This document shows positions 25,952-34,841 of a stretch of 64,000 nt of DNA, in pieces (positions within the stretch are counted from its first letter, which is position 1; each line of letters starts with the position of its first letter). Both the position numbers and the translations under genes were made by a program. Source of the DNA: CAYRYU01 sp964428355 (GTDB taxonomy: Bacteria > Muiribacteriota > Ozemobacteria > Ozemobacterales > Ozemobacteraceae); NCBI GenBank assembly GCA_964428355.1, contig CAYRYU010000010.1, forward strand, positions 1 to 64,000. Direction: 5' to 3'. The notes below the pieces were generated by a model. It saw only the letters and a program-made list of their open reading frames with translations. It was not told where the DNA came from and ran no database searches.

Positions 25952-27031
25952 ATGAATCGCGAACGCATCGGGGTGACGCTGATCGAGGTGCTGGTCGCAC
26001 TTTTCATTTTCAGCCTGATTTCCCTTTCCGTCTATGGCGTGATGAGCGAAGCCAGGAAAAAGACCGCCCTTGCGGAAGCCCGTGCCCAGGCGCAGAGGGA
26101 AGCCGGAAAAGTGGTTTCCATCATGCAATCGGATCTTTCCCAGGCAAAGCTCGGGTCCTTCAAGCGCAACGGTGACAACTCCGTTTCAGTTAAGGTCAAT
26201 CTTCCCGGGAAGTTCCAGGAGGATACGGAGCTTTCCTATGAGTTTAGCAAGCCCGTTCTGAAGCGCCGTCTCGGAAACCAGGTCTGGCGCGTGACCGACT
26301 GTCTCGAGGCATGGAATGTGCAGACCGTCGAGAACGCCACCGGCCAGCTCGTGCTCGACGTGAAGACCGAGGTCGCGTTCGACGGGTTGACCGAGGCCGA
26401 GACGCAGGCACATGACCAGCGGCAAATGGTCGTCATGCGGGAGGACATGGCCTCCTCCCGCGACCCGCACTGGCGCGAGGGAAAGCACGTCGGAACCTTC
26501 TTCTCGACCGAGGGAAGCCTCGTGGCTGGGCTGCAGCAGGATGCCAACCAGGTCGTCCAGGACTTCTCCGACATGGTCGAGGATCTCAAGAATCAGGCAA
26601 AGGCCGCCCTTGCAGGCAACCTCCAGAAAGCCAAGGAGGGGCTGTTGCAGGGCCTGACCAACATCAAGAACCAATTGGGGGAGATCGACAGCCAGGTTCT
26701 CGGCCTCGACAACGAGGCGATCTTCAATTTCGGCGGGCTTGGCTCCCGGATCTGGGGAAGTATCACCGGGGCCAAGAACGATATGAAGCGGAAGGCCGGC
26801 AGGATGCGGGAAGCTCTTTCCGCGATGAAGACCCAGCAGCAGCTGAACTGGCAGACGATCGTCGGAATCGCGGGAGACAAGAAGGGCCGGATGCGTGAAA
26901 CGATGAGAAAGATGTTCGAAGGCAAGGAGGAACTGTTCAAGGCCGGGCGGCAGGTCCTGAAGGCTGCCGAGGATCTCAAGATTTCTTTCACCGCCGCGGA
27001 CGGCGTCGATCCATCGATCTTCGCGCAGTGA
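25952..27031 (+). CDS. prepilin-type protein with long helical C-terminus
   Basis: A 359-residue protein. ATG 25952 follows an ACGGAGGAACG site. The cleavage region is IGVTLIEVLVALFIFSLISL (about 6-25). A PulJ-like stem and beta part is followed from about residue 180 by an unusual, almost entirely helical, charged C-terminal half (NQVVQDFSDMVEDLKNQAK and similar repeats). This half has no counterpart in normal minor pilins. It is third in the operon with the 842-residue protein and the short prepilin. Confidence 0.82.
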   Translation: MNRERIGVTLIEVLVALFIFSLISLSVYGVMSEARKKTALAEARAQAQREAGKVVSIMQSDLSQAKLGSFKRNGDNSVSVKVNLPGKFQEDTELSYEFSKPVLKRRLGNQVWRVTDCLEAWNVQTVENATGQLVLDVKTEVAFDGLTEAETQAHDQRQMVVMREDMASSRDPHWREGKHVGTFFSTEGSLVAGLQQDANQVVQDFSDMVEDLKNQAKAALAGNLQKAKEGLLQGLTNIKNQLGEIDSQVLGLDNEAIFNFGGLGSRIWGSITGAKNDMKRKAGRMREALSAMKTQQQLNWQTIVGIAGDKKGRMRETMRKMFEGKEELFKAGRQVLKAAEDLKISFTAADGVDPSIFAQ

Positions 27032-27062
27032 CCTCCTTCCCTGTGCTGGATATGATCCCGCT

Positions 27063-27857
27063 ATGAAAGCCTCCACCTTCATTGACGCCTTGCTCCCCTT
27101 TTTCGAAATGGCCATGCCTTCCGACCAGAAGCGTGCCGCCCTTGAGTCCTACCTCGGGAAGGTGACTGAACCCGCCATCCTCAGACTTTTCCAGACGCTC
27201 CTCGACAATCCCCTTGTTTCCACCGAGATGATGTACGACTCGATGGCGACATTCTACGACCAGGCTTTCCCCGACCGGGAGCACGCTGCCGGGATTCTCG
27301 ACCTCCTTGATCCGGGCGAAGCCAGAGGTCAGGTTCTCGATGTGGGTTGCGGGACGGGCGAATCGATAAGGCCCCTGCTTGACCGCAAGGGGTTTTCCCC
27401 CATCCTGGGGGTCGATTTCAGCCGCGAAATGCTGAGAGTTGCGGAGAAGAAGCTTGCCGTTCCGATCGCGGAAAAGCGGGTCCGTCTGTTCCAGGGTGAT
27501 TTCATGCAACCCCCTTCTCCGGAAATCCAGGGCAATCGAGTCGTGGTCAGCGTGGGAGTGAGCCGGCACGCCCCTTTGGGAGCGGAGACCGGATTTCTCC
27601 GTTTCCTAGCCGAGGTTCTGGTCGAAAAGGGGATTGCCCTCGTGGCTTTCGTCACACACGCTCAAGACCCCGCAGTGAAAGCGATCGACCGGGCACTGGA
27701 GCGTTGGATGCAAAGTCGTGGCGTTTCCGACCGCAGGTACATCCCTGAGGAGATCCCGGGCCTCTTTGCCGCCGCCGGGTTCGAGGTGTTGCGCTCCGAA
27801 CGTCACCCCTCCCGCTACCTCTACGAAAAACTCTTCCTGAAAGCCCAAAAACGGTGA
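27063..27857 (+). CDS. class I SAM-dependent methyltransferase
   Basis: A 264-residue protein. The SAM-binding motif I LDVGCGTGES (about 96-105), followed by an acidic residue in GVDFS (about 119), marks a class I Rossmann methyltransferase. The N-terminal 80 residues are helical and precede the catalytic fold. No strong ribosome binding site is visible, and it follows the prepilin by 31 bases, so it may be read through from that operon. Substrate unknown. Confidence 0.8.
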   Translation: MKASTFIDALLPFFEMAMPSDQKRAALESYLGKVTEPAILRLFQTLLDNPLVSTEMMYDSMATFYDQAFPDREHAAGILDLLDPGEARGQVLDVGCGTGESIRPLLDRKGFSPILGVDFSREMLRVAEKKLAVPIAEKRVRLFQGDFMQPPSPEIQGNRVVVSVGVSRHAPLGAETGFLRFLAEVLVEKGIALVAFVTHAQDPAVKAIDRALERWMQSRGVSDRRYIPEEIPGLFAAAGFEVLRSERHPSRYLYEKLFLKAQKR

Positions 27858-28083
27858 CACATTACTGGTTTTTTTGCCAGCCCGGAATCAGGGTCTCGGA
27901 GGGGAATGTGTCCCTGGAATCATTCTGTGGGGTTTGAAAACTGAGGGCAACGTCCCTTTGGGTTTTCGGAAATCATGCATCAGAGAGAATCCGGTAAATC
28001 CACAAGGTGGAAGTGAGCGGAGATACCTCAAAAATAGGGACAGGTACCAACTCCCAAAAGAGCCCCCAAAGCGGGAAAGAAAA

Positions 28084-30387
28084 TCAGTAATGTGGCACCA
28101 TTTTTGTCCATCGGTCGACGAGGCCAATCATTGCGGGAAGCATGATCAGCTCGGCGAGAAATGCGAAGATCATGGTAAGGGCGACCAGTCCTCCGAAGTA
28201 GATGACGGACAAGACATGGGCAAAAGCGAACACCGAGAATCCGAGGCTGAGAATCAGCGAGGTGGAGATGACGGCGGGGCCCTCGTCCTCCAGACAGCGA
28301 TGGATAGCATGCTCCCGGGAAAGGCCCTCTCCCAGGAATGCATAGTAATGGAACAGTTCGTGGATCGTGTCGTCAACAGCGATCCCAAGAGTGATTGGGG
28401 CGATGATGACCGTTGCAAGGTCCAGCCGGATACCGGTGAAGCCCATGAAACCAAGAATCATCAGGACGGGTGTCACGTTGGGTAGGATCCCCCACATGAG
28501 CGCACTGAACCTCCTGAAGAGGAGGCCAATGACGAGGAAGATGTAAAGCAGTGAAGCGCCGAAACTCACCGCCTGGCTCCGGGTGATATAGTCGATCAGC
28601 CTGATGTAAAGGGGAATATACCCGCTGAAGCGAATGTTGACCCCCGATCCCGCGAACTCCCTTTCGAGAATTCCGGCGATCCGGTCGCGGTAGTCGGCGA
28701 GATGGAGTGCGCTTCTCATTGGGATGTGGACGGTCAGCCGTCCCTGGCGGTAGCCGTCCGTGACCAGGTAGGAAAGATCGTTGTCCGGATCGCCTTCATA
28801 CAGCATCATGGATTGTGCGATCCGTTCCTGGGAAGCCGGTATCTCCAGGGATTGGGTCGCCCCGTCAGTCCATATCTGGTTCATCCGCTCCACCACCTCC
28901 GTCAGGGAGCGGCAGCGGGAAGCGAAGGGAAGTGCCTCGATCGCGGTTTCCGAAGCCCTCAGCCTGCGAAGGATGTCGGCCTCCTGCATTCCAAGCGGTC
29001 GCCCGGTATCGAGGAGGATCTCGATCGGGAGGTAGTGGCCGAATTCCCTTTCGATCCCCTCACTGTCCATCCGGACGGGATCATCGGGGAGGAGGTAACC
29101 CATCGTGTATGTATCGATCCTGACCAGGGAGGCTCCCCAGCCACTGATCAAAATGACCGAGACGGTGGCAAAGACGAAGATTCCAGGCCTCCGTTTGACC
29201 CCGGCCAGGATATTCAGGTTCAGACCGGTGAATGGCTGATGGACCCGGAAGTTGGTCTCAGGATCGAGATGCCCCAAGAGAAACGGCACGGTCGACATCA
29301 CGATCGCGAACTCGGCTAGAGCCGCGAAGGCTGCGAAACCGCCGAAGGTATGGAAAACCCCGATCGGGGTGAACATCGTAGAAGCGAAACCGATCGATTC
29401 GGTGACCGATGTAAAGAGGCTCGGAGCGAGAATCTCGGCAATAACCGCGGTCAATCCAACCTCACGGTCAGCCCGGAGCGCCTTTTCGTTGAGGCAGAAC
29501 CGGTTGAAGATATGGTTCACATCGGCGATCGAAAGGATCATCACCAGGGTGGGAAGGACGATCGTGACGATATCGAATCTCCCTCCAAACCAGCCGAAGA
29601 CATCGAGGAATGCCAGGGATGAAAAGACCATTACCGCCGCAACGGTCACGGTAAGCTGGCGGCACCTGAAGAATACCTGGACGATCGTCAGAAGGAGCAC
29701 ATATGAGAGCGTGGCGAAGATGAGGCTGTCCCTGAAACTGATCCGGTTCAGTCGATCGTACATCACGCCCATTCCCGCGAGCCGGAAATTCAGTCTCTCC
29801 CGGTCGAGGCACTCCCGGACCTCGGCGATGAGCTTTGGCCGCCGCTCCTGGAGCTTGTCGTGGAGGGGCTCGACCAACAGGATCGCCCGCCGGAGGCCGG
29901 AATCTGCCAGACGATTTCTCCAGCGGGGCATGTCCAGGAAACGATCTCGAAGCTCACTGGCTTCGGATGCATCGGAAACCTGTCTGGGGAAAAGATCCTC
30001 AACGACGAACTCCGAACCATTTCGGAGGCCGATGTAATCCATTTTCCCGATGCTCGTGACCCTCTTCACCCCCTCCAGCTTTTCCGCCTGGAGGGTAACG
30101 TTCCGGAAACGGTTCAGGAAATCGGGCTGGAAGATCCCGCCGGGGCCTGCGTCGACAAGGGCCACGATGACTTCGTCGCTTCCGTAGGTTTTCTTGAACT
30201 CACGATATTCCGAGATCGCCGGATCCTCGTCCAGAAACCAGACTTCGATGCTGTTGTCGAAGCGGATCGAGGGGAGGAAAAATGTCCCGGCCAGGACGCA
30301 GGCTGAGAAGACCGCGAAGAAGGCCCTCCGGTGACGCACGAGGATCCAGGCGATCCTTGCGCTCCATTGCGGGGAATTCAAAGGCAC
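28084..30387 (-). CDS. MMPL/RND-superfamily lipid exporter
   Basis: A 767-residue inner-membrane protein with RND/MMPL topology: one N-terminal helix (about 16-36), a large extracytoplasmic domain, five clustered helices (about 225-395), a second extracytoplasmic domain and a final helix group (about 620-760). The opening FDNSIEVWFLDEDP (about 44-57) and YREFKKTYG match the paralogue at 63092. The GTG start overlaps the preceding kinase gene. Family members export lipids or hydrophobic molecules (MmpL3, HpnN). As the last gene of the operon with an alpha-oxoamine synthase, UbiA and lipid kinase, it is the probable exporter of that product. Confidence 0.9.
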   Translation of the reverse strand: MPLNSPQWSARIAWILVRHRRAFFAVFSACVLAGTFFLPSIRFDNSIEVWFLDEDPAISEYREFKKTYGSDEVIVALVDAGPGGIFQPDFLNRFRNVTLQAEKLEGVKRVTSIGKMDYIGLRNGSEFVVEDLFPRQVSDASEASELRDRFLDMPRWRNRLADSGLRRAILLVEPLHDKLQERRPKLIAEVRECLDRERLNFRLAGMGVMYDRLNRISFRDSLIFATLSYVLLLTIVQVFFRCRQLTVTVAAVMVFSSLAFLDVFGWFGGRFDIVTIVLPTLVMILSIADVNHIFNRFCLNEKALRADREVGLTAVIAEILAPSLFTSVTESIGFASTMFTPIGVFHTFGGFAAFAALAEFAIVMSTVPFLLGHLDPETNFRVHQPFTGLNLNILAGVKRRPGIFVFATVSVILISGWGASLVRIDTYTMGYLLPDDPVRMDSEGIEREFGHYLPIEILLDTGRPLGMQEADILRRLRASETAIEALPFASRCRSLTEVVERMNQIWTDGATQSLEIPASQERIAQSMMLYEGDPDNDLSYLVTDGYRQGRLTVHIPMRSALHLADYRDRIAGILEREFAGSGVNIRFSGYIPLYIRLIDYITRSQAVSFGASLLYIFLVIGLLFRRFSALMWGILPNVTPVLMILGFMGFTGIRLDLATVIIAPITLGIAVDDTIHELFHYYAFLGEGLSREHAIHRCLEDEGPAVISTSLILSLGFSVFAFAHVLSVIYFGGLVALTMIFAFLAELIMLPAMIGLVDRWTKMVPHY

Positions 30388-31373
30388 ACGTCCAGCTGCC
30401 GGGGATGAACCGAGAACGCGACCTCGACCGCCCGCTCGAGTTCTCCGTCAAGCTCAACAGAGAATTCGCTCATGGAGCTGATCCGGAAACGGCTCGCGGA
30501 AAAATGGGTTCGGCTTCCTGGGCCGGAAACCGATGGCCCCCTGAACCTCCCTGCTGCGAGGAAGGCCATCAGCAGTATCGTCCGAAGGGGGCCATGGTCC
30601 CTGCAAAGAGCGAAAGTGAGTGCCCCATCTGCCGGTGGGACATGGAAACCATACCTGAAAAAGCCGCTCAGGAAAGGTGTCTTGAGGATGCTCAGGTTGG
30701 TTAGCCTGACCCGCTCGGGCGACTTTTCCCCTTCCTGGGTCCAGGCCCGGATTCCGCGAAAGGAACCGAGGGCTCCGACGGCAGCGGAGAGGATCGCCAG
30801 ATCGGTATTGAGGGGTTTGAAAAAACCCACCGGGCCCTTCCCGGAATTGAAACGGGCGTTGGCCTCCGCAACGACACCAAGGCTCCCGCTTACCAGGAAA
30901 GCCGAACGCCCGCTGGTCCCGTTTTCCCGCCGCCACTGGGCGATACCGATATCCCGGCGCTCCGAACTCCTGGTGGAGATGCGAACGGGAACCCCAGCCA
31001 CGAGCCTTCGGAAAGGTTTCTGGAAATCGTTGCTGGATCCCAGGCCGATTCCACCGAAGCGGAGGCCATAAAGGGGAACCTCTCCCCGTTCGAAGCAGGC
31101 AAGGAGAGCGTTAAGGAGGGAGTGGACCGTTCCATCGCCCCCCGCAGCAATGAAAAGACGGATTCCATTCTTCCAGGCTTCGGAAATTGCCCTCTCGATG
31201 TCAGGGAGGTGCGTGACGCAAGTCCAGGCATCAGGACCCTCGCGGATTCCAAGCGCATCTTTCACCGAGGTCCACAGGCGGTTCCCAGATCCCCCGCGGG
31301 CTCCGGGGTTGAGCAGAACGAGGGCGCGTTTTTCGGGCTCACCATCGGGAACCTGCGTGGACATCGATCCCAT
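30378..31373 (-). CDS. diacylglycerol/sphingosine-type lipid kinase
   Basis: A 331-residue protein of the DAGK catalytic superfamily: LLNPGARGGSG (about 21-31), the nucleotide-binding GGDGTVHS (about 78-85) and GIGLGSSNDF (about 107-116). The start is the ATG at 31373, which shares its first base with the stop of the UbiA gene (TGATG). A longer frame upstream lies wholly inside UbiA and is less likely. It phosphorylates a lipid hydroxyl with ATP. Whether the acceptor is diacylglycerol, a long-chain amino alcohol or a prenylated lipid is not visible. The neighbouring serine-palmitoyltransferase-like gene makes a sphingoid-type acceptor plausible. Confidence 0.87.
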   Translation of the reverse strand: MGSMSTQVPDGEPEKRALVLLNPGARGGSGNRLWTSVKDALGIREGPDAWTCVTHLPDIERAISEAWKNGIRLFIAAGGDGTVHSLLNALLACFERGEVPLYGLRFGGIGLGSSNDFQKPFRRLVAGVPVRISTRSSERRDIGIAQWRRENGTSGRSAFLVSGSLGVVAEANARFNSGKGPVGFFKPLNTDLAILSAAVGALGSFRGIRAWTQEGEKSPERVRLTNLSILKTPFLSGFFRYGFHVPPADGALTFALCRDHGPLRTILLMAFLAAGRFRGPSVSGPGSRTHFSASRFRISSMSEFSVELDGELERAVEVAFSVHPRQLDVCL

Positions 31374-32356
31374 CAGATCTGGCTCGACTCCGGGCGGAGC
31401 CGCAAAGCCGCTTCGAATCCGATGGAGAGGAAAAGAGCCCAAGCAACGAGGGCCGGATCGAGCCAGGCAGCAACTCCAGATTGGACGAGGACGAATCCCC
31501 GGACGGTCATGGCCACCGCGGGGTGGCTATCCTCCTCTCGCCGGATGCGCCACATCATGAAATGCGCGCTGATAACGAATGCGCTTCCAAGACCCCAGAG
31601 GAAAAGGGCCGTCACATTCGGCAGAGTCCAGATCTGCGGGGGGGTCCAGGTCCTCGCGATTACCATCAGGCCGAAACCGATCATCAGGAGACAGAAAAAC
31701 CCGCTTACGACAATCCCGGTGTTCCACCCGAAGACGACGGGAATCGTGTTGTAACCGGTTTGCCGGTCGGCGGAGAGGTCCTTGAAGTAACCAAGGAGCA
31801 CGAAGATCGAGTAGGAAAAGAAAATGCTCCCGTTGGCGAGCCATAGAAGCTGGTTCGAAAGGACGATCCGGGGGTCCGCCTCTCCGCAGAGGTATCCGAT
31901 CACGGGAAGAACGATCACGACGCCGGAGTTCCAGAAAGGCCCTCCCCACCATCTGCGCTTGAAGGGAGTATAGGTCACGAGGCCAACCACTCCCAGGGCG
32001 CTGAAGATTATCGCCCAGGGGTTGCACCAAAGGAAAACCGCGGCGCAGGCTCCGAGTCCGAGGAGGCTGAGGGCCATTACCGCGCCCTTGGAAATCTTGC
32101 CGCTGCTTAGGGGCCGGTAGGGTGATGAGATCCGGTCGGTATCGGTCTGAAAAACGTCTGTCAGAGCCTGCCCGAGGCCATATGACAGGAAGAAGGCGAA
32201 GAAGCATGCCAGAAACCGCGCTGTAGAAATTCCGGGGACGAAGGAAAGCCCCACGAGGCCGGTGGACCCTGAAACGAAAAAGAGGTATGGCCTGAGCTGG
32301 ACCCAGAAACAACGCCAGAATTGAACGGAAACAACAGAGTGAGGAGTGTCGGTCAT
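31373..32356 (-). CDS. UbiA-family prenyltransferase
   Basis: A 327-residue polytopic membrane protein with about eight or nine helices. Two aspartate-rich motifs are visible: DVFQTDTDR (about 67-75), a variant of NDxxDxxxD, and DLSADRQTG (about 194-202). These bind the Mg-prenyl diphosphate. Family members prenylate quinones, hemes, chlorophyll and archaeal-type lipids. It overlaps the upstream oxoamine synthase by an ATGA and the downstream lipid kinase by TGATG, so these three are translated together. Substrate unknown. Confidence 0.88.
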   Translation of the reverse strand: MTDTPHSVVSVQFWRCFWVQLRPYLFFVSGSTGLVGLSFVPGISTARFLACFFAFFLSYGLGQALTDVFQTDTDRISSPYRPLSSGKISKGAVMALSLLGLGACAAVFLWCNPWAIIFSALGVVGLVTYTPFKRRWWGGPFWNSGVVIVLPVIGYLCGEADPRIVLSNQLLWLANGSIFFSYSIFVLLGYFKDLSADRQTGYNTIPVVFGWNTGIVVSGFFCLLMIGFGLMVIARTWTPPQIWTLPNVTALFLWGLGSAFVISAHFMMWRIRREEDSHPAVAMTVRGFVLVQSGVAAWLDPALVAWALFLSIGFEAALRLRPESSQI

Positions 32357-34161
32357 TCTTCAGAAGCCCCCGTTTCGGTCTTGGAGCCAGGCTTTTCGGA
32401 ACCAACCAGCCGTCTTCCGATGTCCTTGATTTCTTCGGGGGTTCTGTGGAGAATCCCATACTTCCTCCCGACTCCGGCCAGAATTGAAACGGTTTCCTCC
32501 AGGTCTTTCTGTGTGTGGCGGGCGTTGACCGCAAGGCGGAGAATCGATTCACCCCGCGGAACTGCCGGGAAAGCGGCGTTTCCGCATTTGAGCCCGCTCT
32601 GAAAGAGGTCGGCGCTGACCGCCCAGAGAAGGGGCTCCGCTCCGATGAAAATCGTGACGATAGGGCTCTCAGGAGATGAAACATTGAAGCCGGCTTCCCT
32701 GAGGGCGGGAACGAACTGCCGGACGTTTTTCCAAAGCCGTTGCCGGGGTCTGGGATCATCCGCCATGCACCTGAACGCCTCGGTGACCCCGGCGCAGATG
32801 TGCGCGGGAAGCGCCGCAGTGAACATCCCCGGATGTGCGAAGAAGCGTAGGTAGTAGATCACCTCCCTGGAGCCGCAGACGTAACCTCCCACGGTTCCCG
32901 GGGCCTTGCTGAAAGTGCCGACCAGGATATCGATAGAGCCGGGAAGGTTGTACAACTCCTCGACCCCACGTCCGGTTTCCCCGATGACGCCTGTGGAGTG
33001 CGCCTCGTCGACCAGGAGTCGGGCTCCGTGTTTCCGGGCAAGCTCGACGATGGGGGGGAGGTCGACAACCTTGCCGTGCATGCTGAAGACCCCGTCGGTT
33101 GCGATCAGTTTTCCCTTGCAGGACGCGTTCTGGCCGGCGTTCTCGAGAAACTTCCCGAGGGCGGCCATGTCTCCGGTCGGATAAGTGCGAACCAGCCTGG
33201 AATCGCACATCCTGCAAGCGTCGTGGATGCTGGTGTGACTGAGCCTGTCGCGGATGACGGCATCGTTCTGGCGGACCAGCCCGAGAATCGCGCCCAGGTT
33301 GGCTGCGTATCCGCTGGGAAAGACCAGGGTTTCCTCTCGGCCATGGAACGAGCAGATGGCCTCCTCGAGTTCACGGAGGTATCTTGTCGTTCCCGCCAGC
33401 AACTGTGCGCTCGGAGTTCCGTATCCGACCCGTTTCATGACCCGTGCCGCGGTTTCCAAGACCCTCGGGTGCTTGTGAAGGCCCAGGTAGCTGTTCGAGT
33501 CGAAGCAGATCATTTCCTGCTCGCACCGGGTCAACGGGTTGAAAACAACGATGCGGTGGTCCAGGCCGCTCGTCAGGGTCACCCGGTACATCGATTGGAA
33601 GCGACCCCTTTTCTGGAAGTCCTTGACCATCCCGTAAAAGTCCCGGCACTTCCGGAACAGGTCCGGGTTGTCGACACGGTGAAAATCGGCAACCGACGGC
33701 TCCTTCCCGGCAGGTGGGGGTGCGTCAGGTTCTGCTGTTCCGGCCAGAAGCTCGTCCCTGATGAATGCCGCCTCCGTCAGGAAGCCTGAAAGTTTCTTCA
33801 ACAGAAGGCAGCAGGGCTCGTTGAACTTGATGCCGATCGCTTTCAGGGGAGTGGGTTCATCGGTCGCCCATAGCTCCTGGACCCGGACGATCCTTCCGGG
33901 CGGGGCCTGGCCTTCGAAGCCTTCGGTCCAAATGCGTACAGAATCGGCTGGGGCATCGAGGTCGGGTTCCTCCCAGAACGCCATCACCCGCATTCCGTCT
34001 GGAGTGATATCGTAGAGGTAACCCCAGAAGAGGTCCTTGCCCCTGGACCTGACCAGAGCCTCGAGAACGACCCCGGGCCGTGGAACCAGACGGGACCCCC
34101 TGTCCGAAAAGGAAGTCCCCTTTCGGGAGGAAGCGGGTTCCGCTCCAGACAGTCGTTTCAC
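32353..34161 (-). CDS. PilZ-like domain fused to alpha-oxoamine synthase (serine palmitoyltransferase-like)
   Basis: A 602-residue fusion. GTG 34161 is chosen because GGAGGAGAGG precedes it by six bases. Residues about 25-130 look like a PilZ domain (YLYDITPDGMRV, later KAIGIKFNE), but the arginine pair of the cyclic-di-GMP site is absent and DxSxxG is replaced by DITPDG. Residues about 195-575 are a PLP-dependent alpha-oxoamine synthase: FDSNSYLGL, the PSGYAANLG region, VDEAHSTGVIG and the PLP lysine in GTFSKAPGTVGGY. Relatives are serine palmitoyltransferase, 8-amino-7-oxononanoate synthase and 2-amino-3-ketobutyrate ligase. With a lipid kinase and MMPL exporter downstream, sphingoid-base or related amino-lipid synthesis is inferred. 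Confidence 0.86.
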   Translation of the reverse strand: MKRLSGAEPASSRKGTSFSDRGSRLVPRPGVVLEALVRSRGKDLFWGYLYDITPDGMRVMAFWEEPDLDAPADSVRIWTEGFEGQAPPGRIVRVQELWATDEPTPLKAIGIKFNEPCCLLLKKLSGFLTEAAFIRDELLAGTAEPDAPPPAGKEPSVADFHRVDNPDLFRKCRDFYGMVKDFQKRGRFQSMYRVTLTSGLDHRIVVFNPLTRCEQEMICFDSNSYLGLHKHPRVLETAARVMKRVGYGTPSAQLLAGTTRYLRELEEAICSFHGREETLVFPSGYAANLGAILGLVRQNDAVIRDRLSHTSIHDACRMCDSRLVRTYPTGDMAALGKFLENAGQNASCKGKLIATDGVFSMHGKVVDLPPIVELARKHGARLLVDEAHSTGVIGETGRGVEELYNLPGSIDILVGTFSKAPGTVGGYVCGSREVIYYLRFFAHPGMFTAALPAHICAGVTEAFRCMADDPRPRQRLWKNVRQFVPALREAGFNVSSPESPIVTIFIGAEPLLWAVSADLFQSGLKCGNAAFPAVPRGESILRLAVNARHTQKDLEETVSILAGVGRKYGILHRTPEEIKDIGRRLVGSEKPGSKTETGASEE

Positions 34162-34226
34162 TCCCAACCTCTCCTCCGCTTCTCCCCTGAAATCCTTTTG
34201 AGAAGTAGATGCAGCACCAACAATGC

Positions 34227-34255
34227 ATGATATATTTCCCCGTGGTTTTGTGCAA
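34227..34255 (-). promoter_or_regulatory. candidate promoter of the lipid operon
   Basis: On the minus strand TTGCAC (34255-34250) and TATCAT (34232-34227) are separated by 17 bases, about 60 bases upstream of the oxoamine synthase start. Confidence 0.5.
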
Positions 34256-34265
34256 TGTTGCCCCT

Positions 34266-34293
34266 TTTACTTCCGTTGAATTCGGGATATAAT
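34266..34293 (+). promoter_or_regulatory. candidate promoter of the STAS gene
   Basis: TTTACT (34266-34271) and a perfect TATAAT (34288-34293), 16 bases apart, lie about 45 bases before the STAS start. It is back to back with the minus-strand promoter of the lipid operon. Confidence 0.55.
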
Positions 34294-34339
34294 GGCTTCC
34301 GCGATCCGAAACAATCATCCGGGGTGAAAGGTGCCGAGC

Positions 34340-34708
34340 ATGGACGTCGAATTGACCGGGGAAATGAACCAGACGGAAAAGAACGGGATAATCATCCTTT
34401 CGGTTACGGGTTATTTTGACGAAAAGCTTGGACTCAAGGCCAACTCCGTTGCGGACGGATTCCTCCGGACCGGGAAAGTCCGGTTCGTCATTGATCTCAA
34501 GGACTGCAAGGTGATCAACAGTCCGGGTCTTGCCCAGATTGTTGAGCTTTCGGAGAAAGTGGTTGAAGATTTCAAGGGAAGGCTTTTCCTTGCCCAACCA
34601 AAGCCGATCTTCCAGCGGATGTTCAAAATGGCTGGAATCCTGCCCCAAGCCGAAGAAGCCCCGGATCTTGGTTCGGCACTCGTCCAGATAGCGGCCCAAC
34701 GCCCCTAG
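34340..34708 (+). CDS. STAS-domain protein (anti-sigma factor antagonist-like)
   Basis: A 122-residue single STAS domain. ATG 34340 is preferred over GTG 34331, which abuts the AAAGG site. The fold follows SpoIIAA: ILSVTGYFDEK (about 18-28) and the loop IDLKDCKVINSPGLAQIV (about 50-67). Here the phosphorylatable serine would be the one in INSPGL. Partner kinases or sigma factors are not nearby, though the window is rich in other phospho-signalling genes. It may be transcribed on its own. Confidence 0.83.
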   Translation: MDVELTGEMNQTEKNGIIILSVTGYFDEKLGLKANSVADGFLRTGKVRFVIDLKDCKVINSPGLAQIVELSEKVVEDFKGRLFLAQPKPIFQRMFKMAGILPQAEEAPDLGSALVQIAAQRP

Positions 34709-34763
34709 ACAGGCCAGGCGGCAACCCGAGTCGGTTCCTGACCTCTTGAGGACAGGATTCGAA

Positions 34764-34792
34764 TTGACTATTCCTTCCAAAAGTGCAATAAT
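34764..34792 (+). promoter_or_regulatory. sigma-70-type promoter of ahcY
   Basis: TTGACT (34764-34769), 17 bases, then AATAAT (34787-34792) lie about 50 bases before the ahcY start. A perfect TATAAT also occurs at 34801-34806, but without a matching -35 box. Confidence 0.6.
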
Positions 34793-34841
34793 GGCCAGCA
34801 TATAATGTGGCTTTTGTCCACAAATCGTTTCAGGAGGCGTT

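Noticed and set aside
27874..28485. Plus-strand frame overlapping the end of the MMPL gene
   Set aside because: Mostly antisense to the exporter; Asp/His-rich with no homology features.
31374..31442. Upstream extension of the lipid kinase start
   Set aside because: The extra 23 residues lie inside the UbiA gene; the TGATG overlap gives a normal coupled start.
34709..34763. Possible SAH riboswitch upstream of ahcY (GGCGGCAACCCGAG-like sequence)
   Set aside because: It lies upstream of the best promoter, so would not be in the ahcY transcript, and the full pseudoknot consensus is not met.
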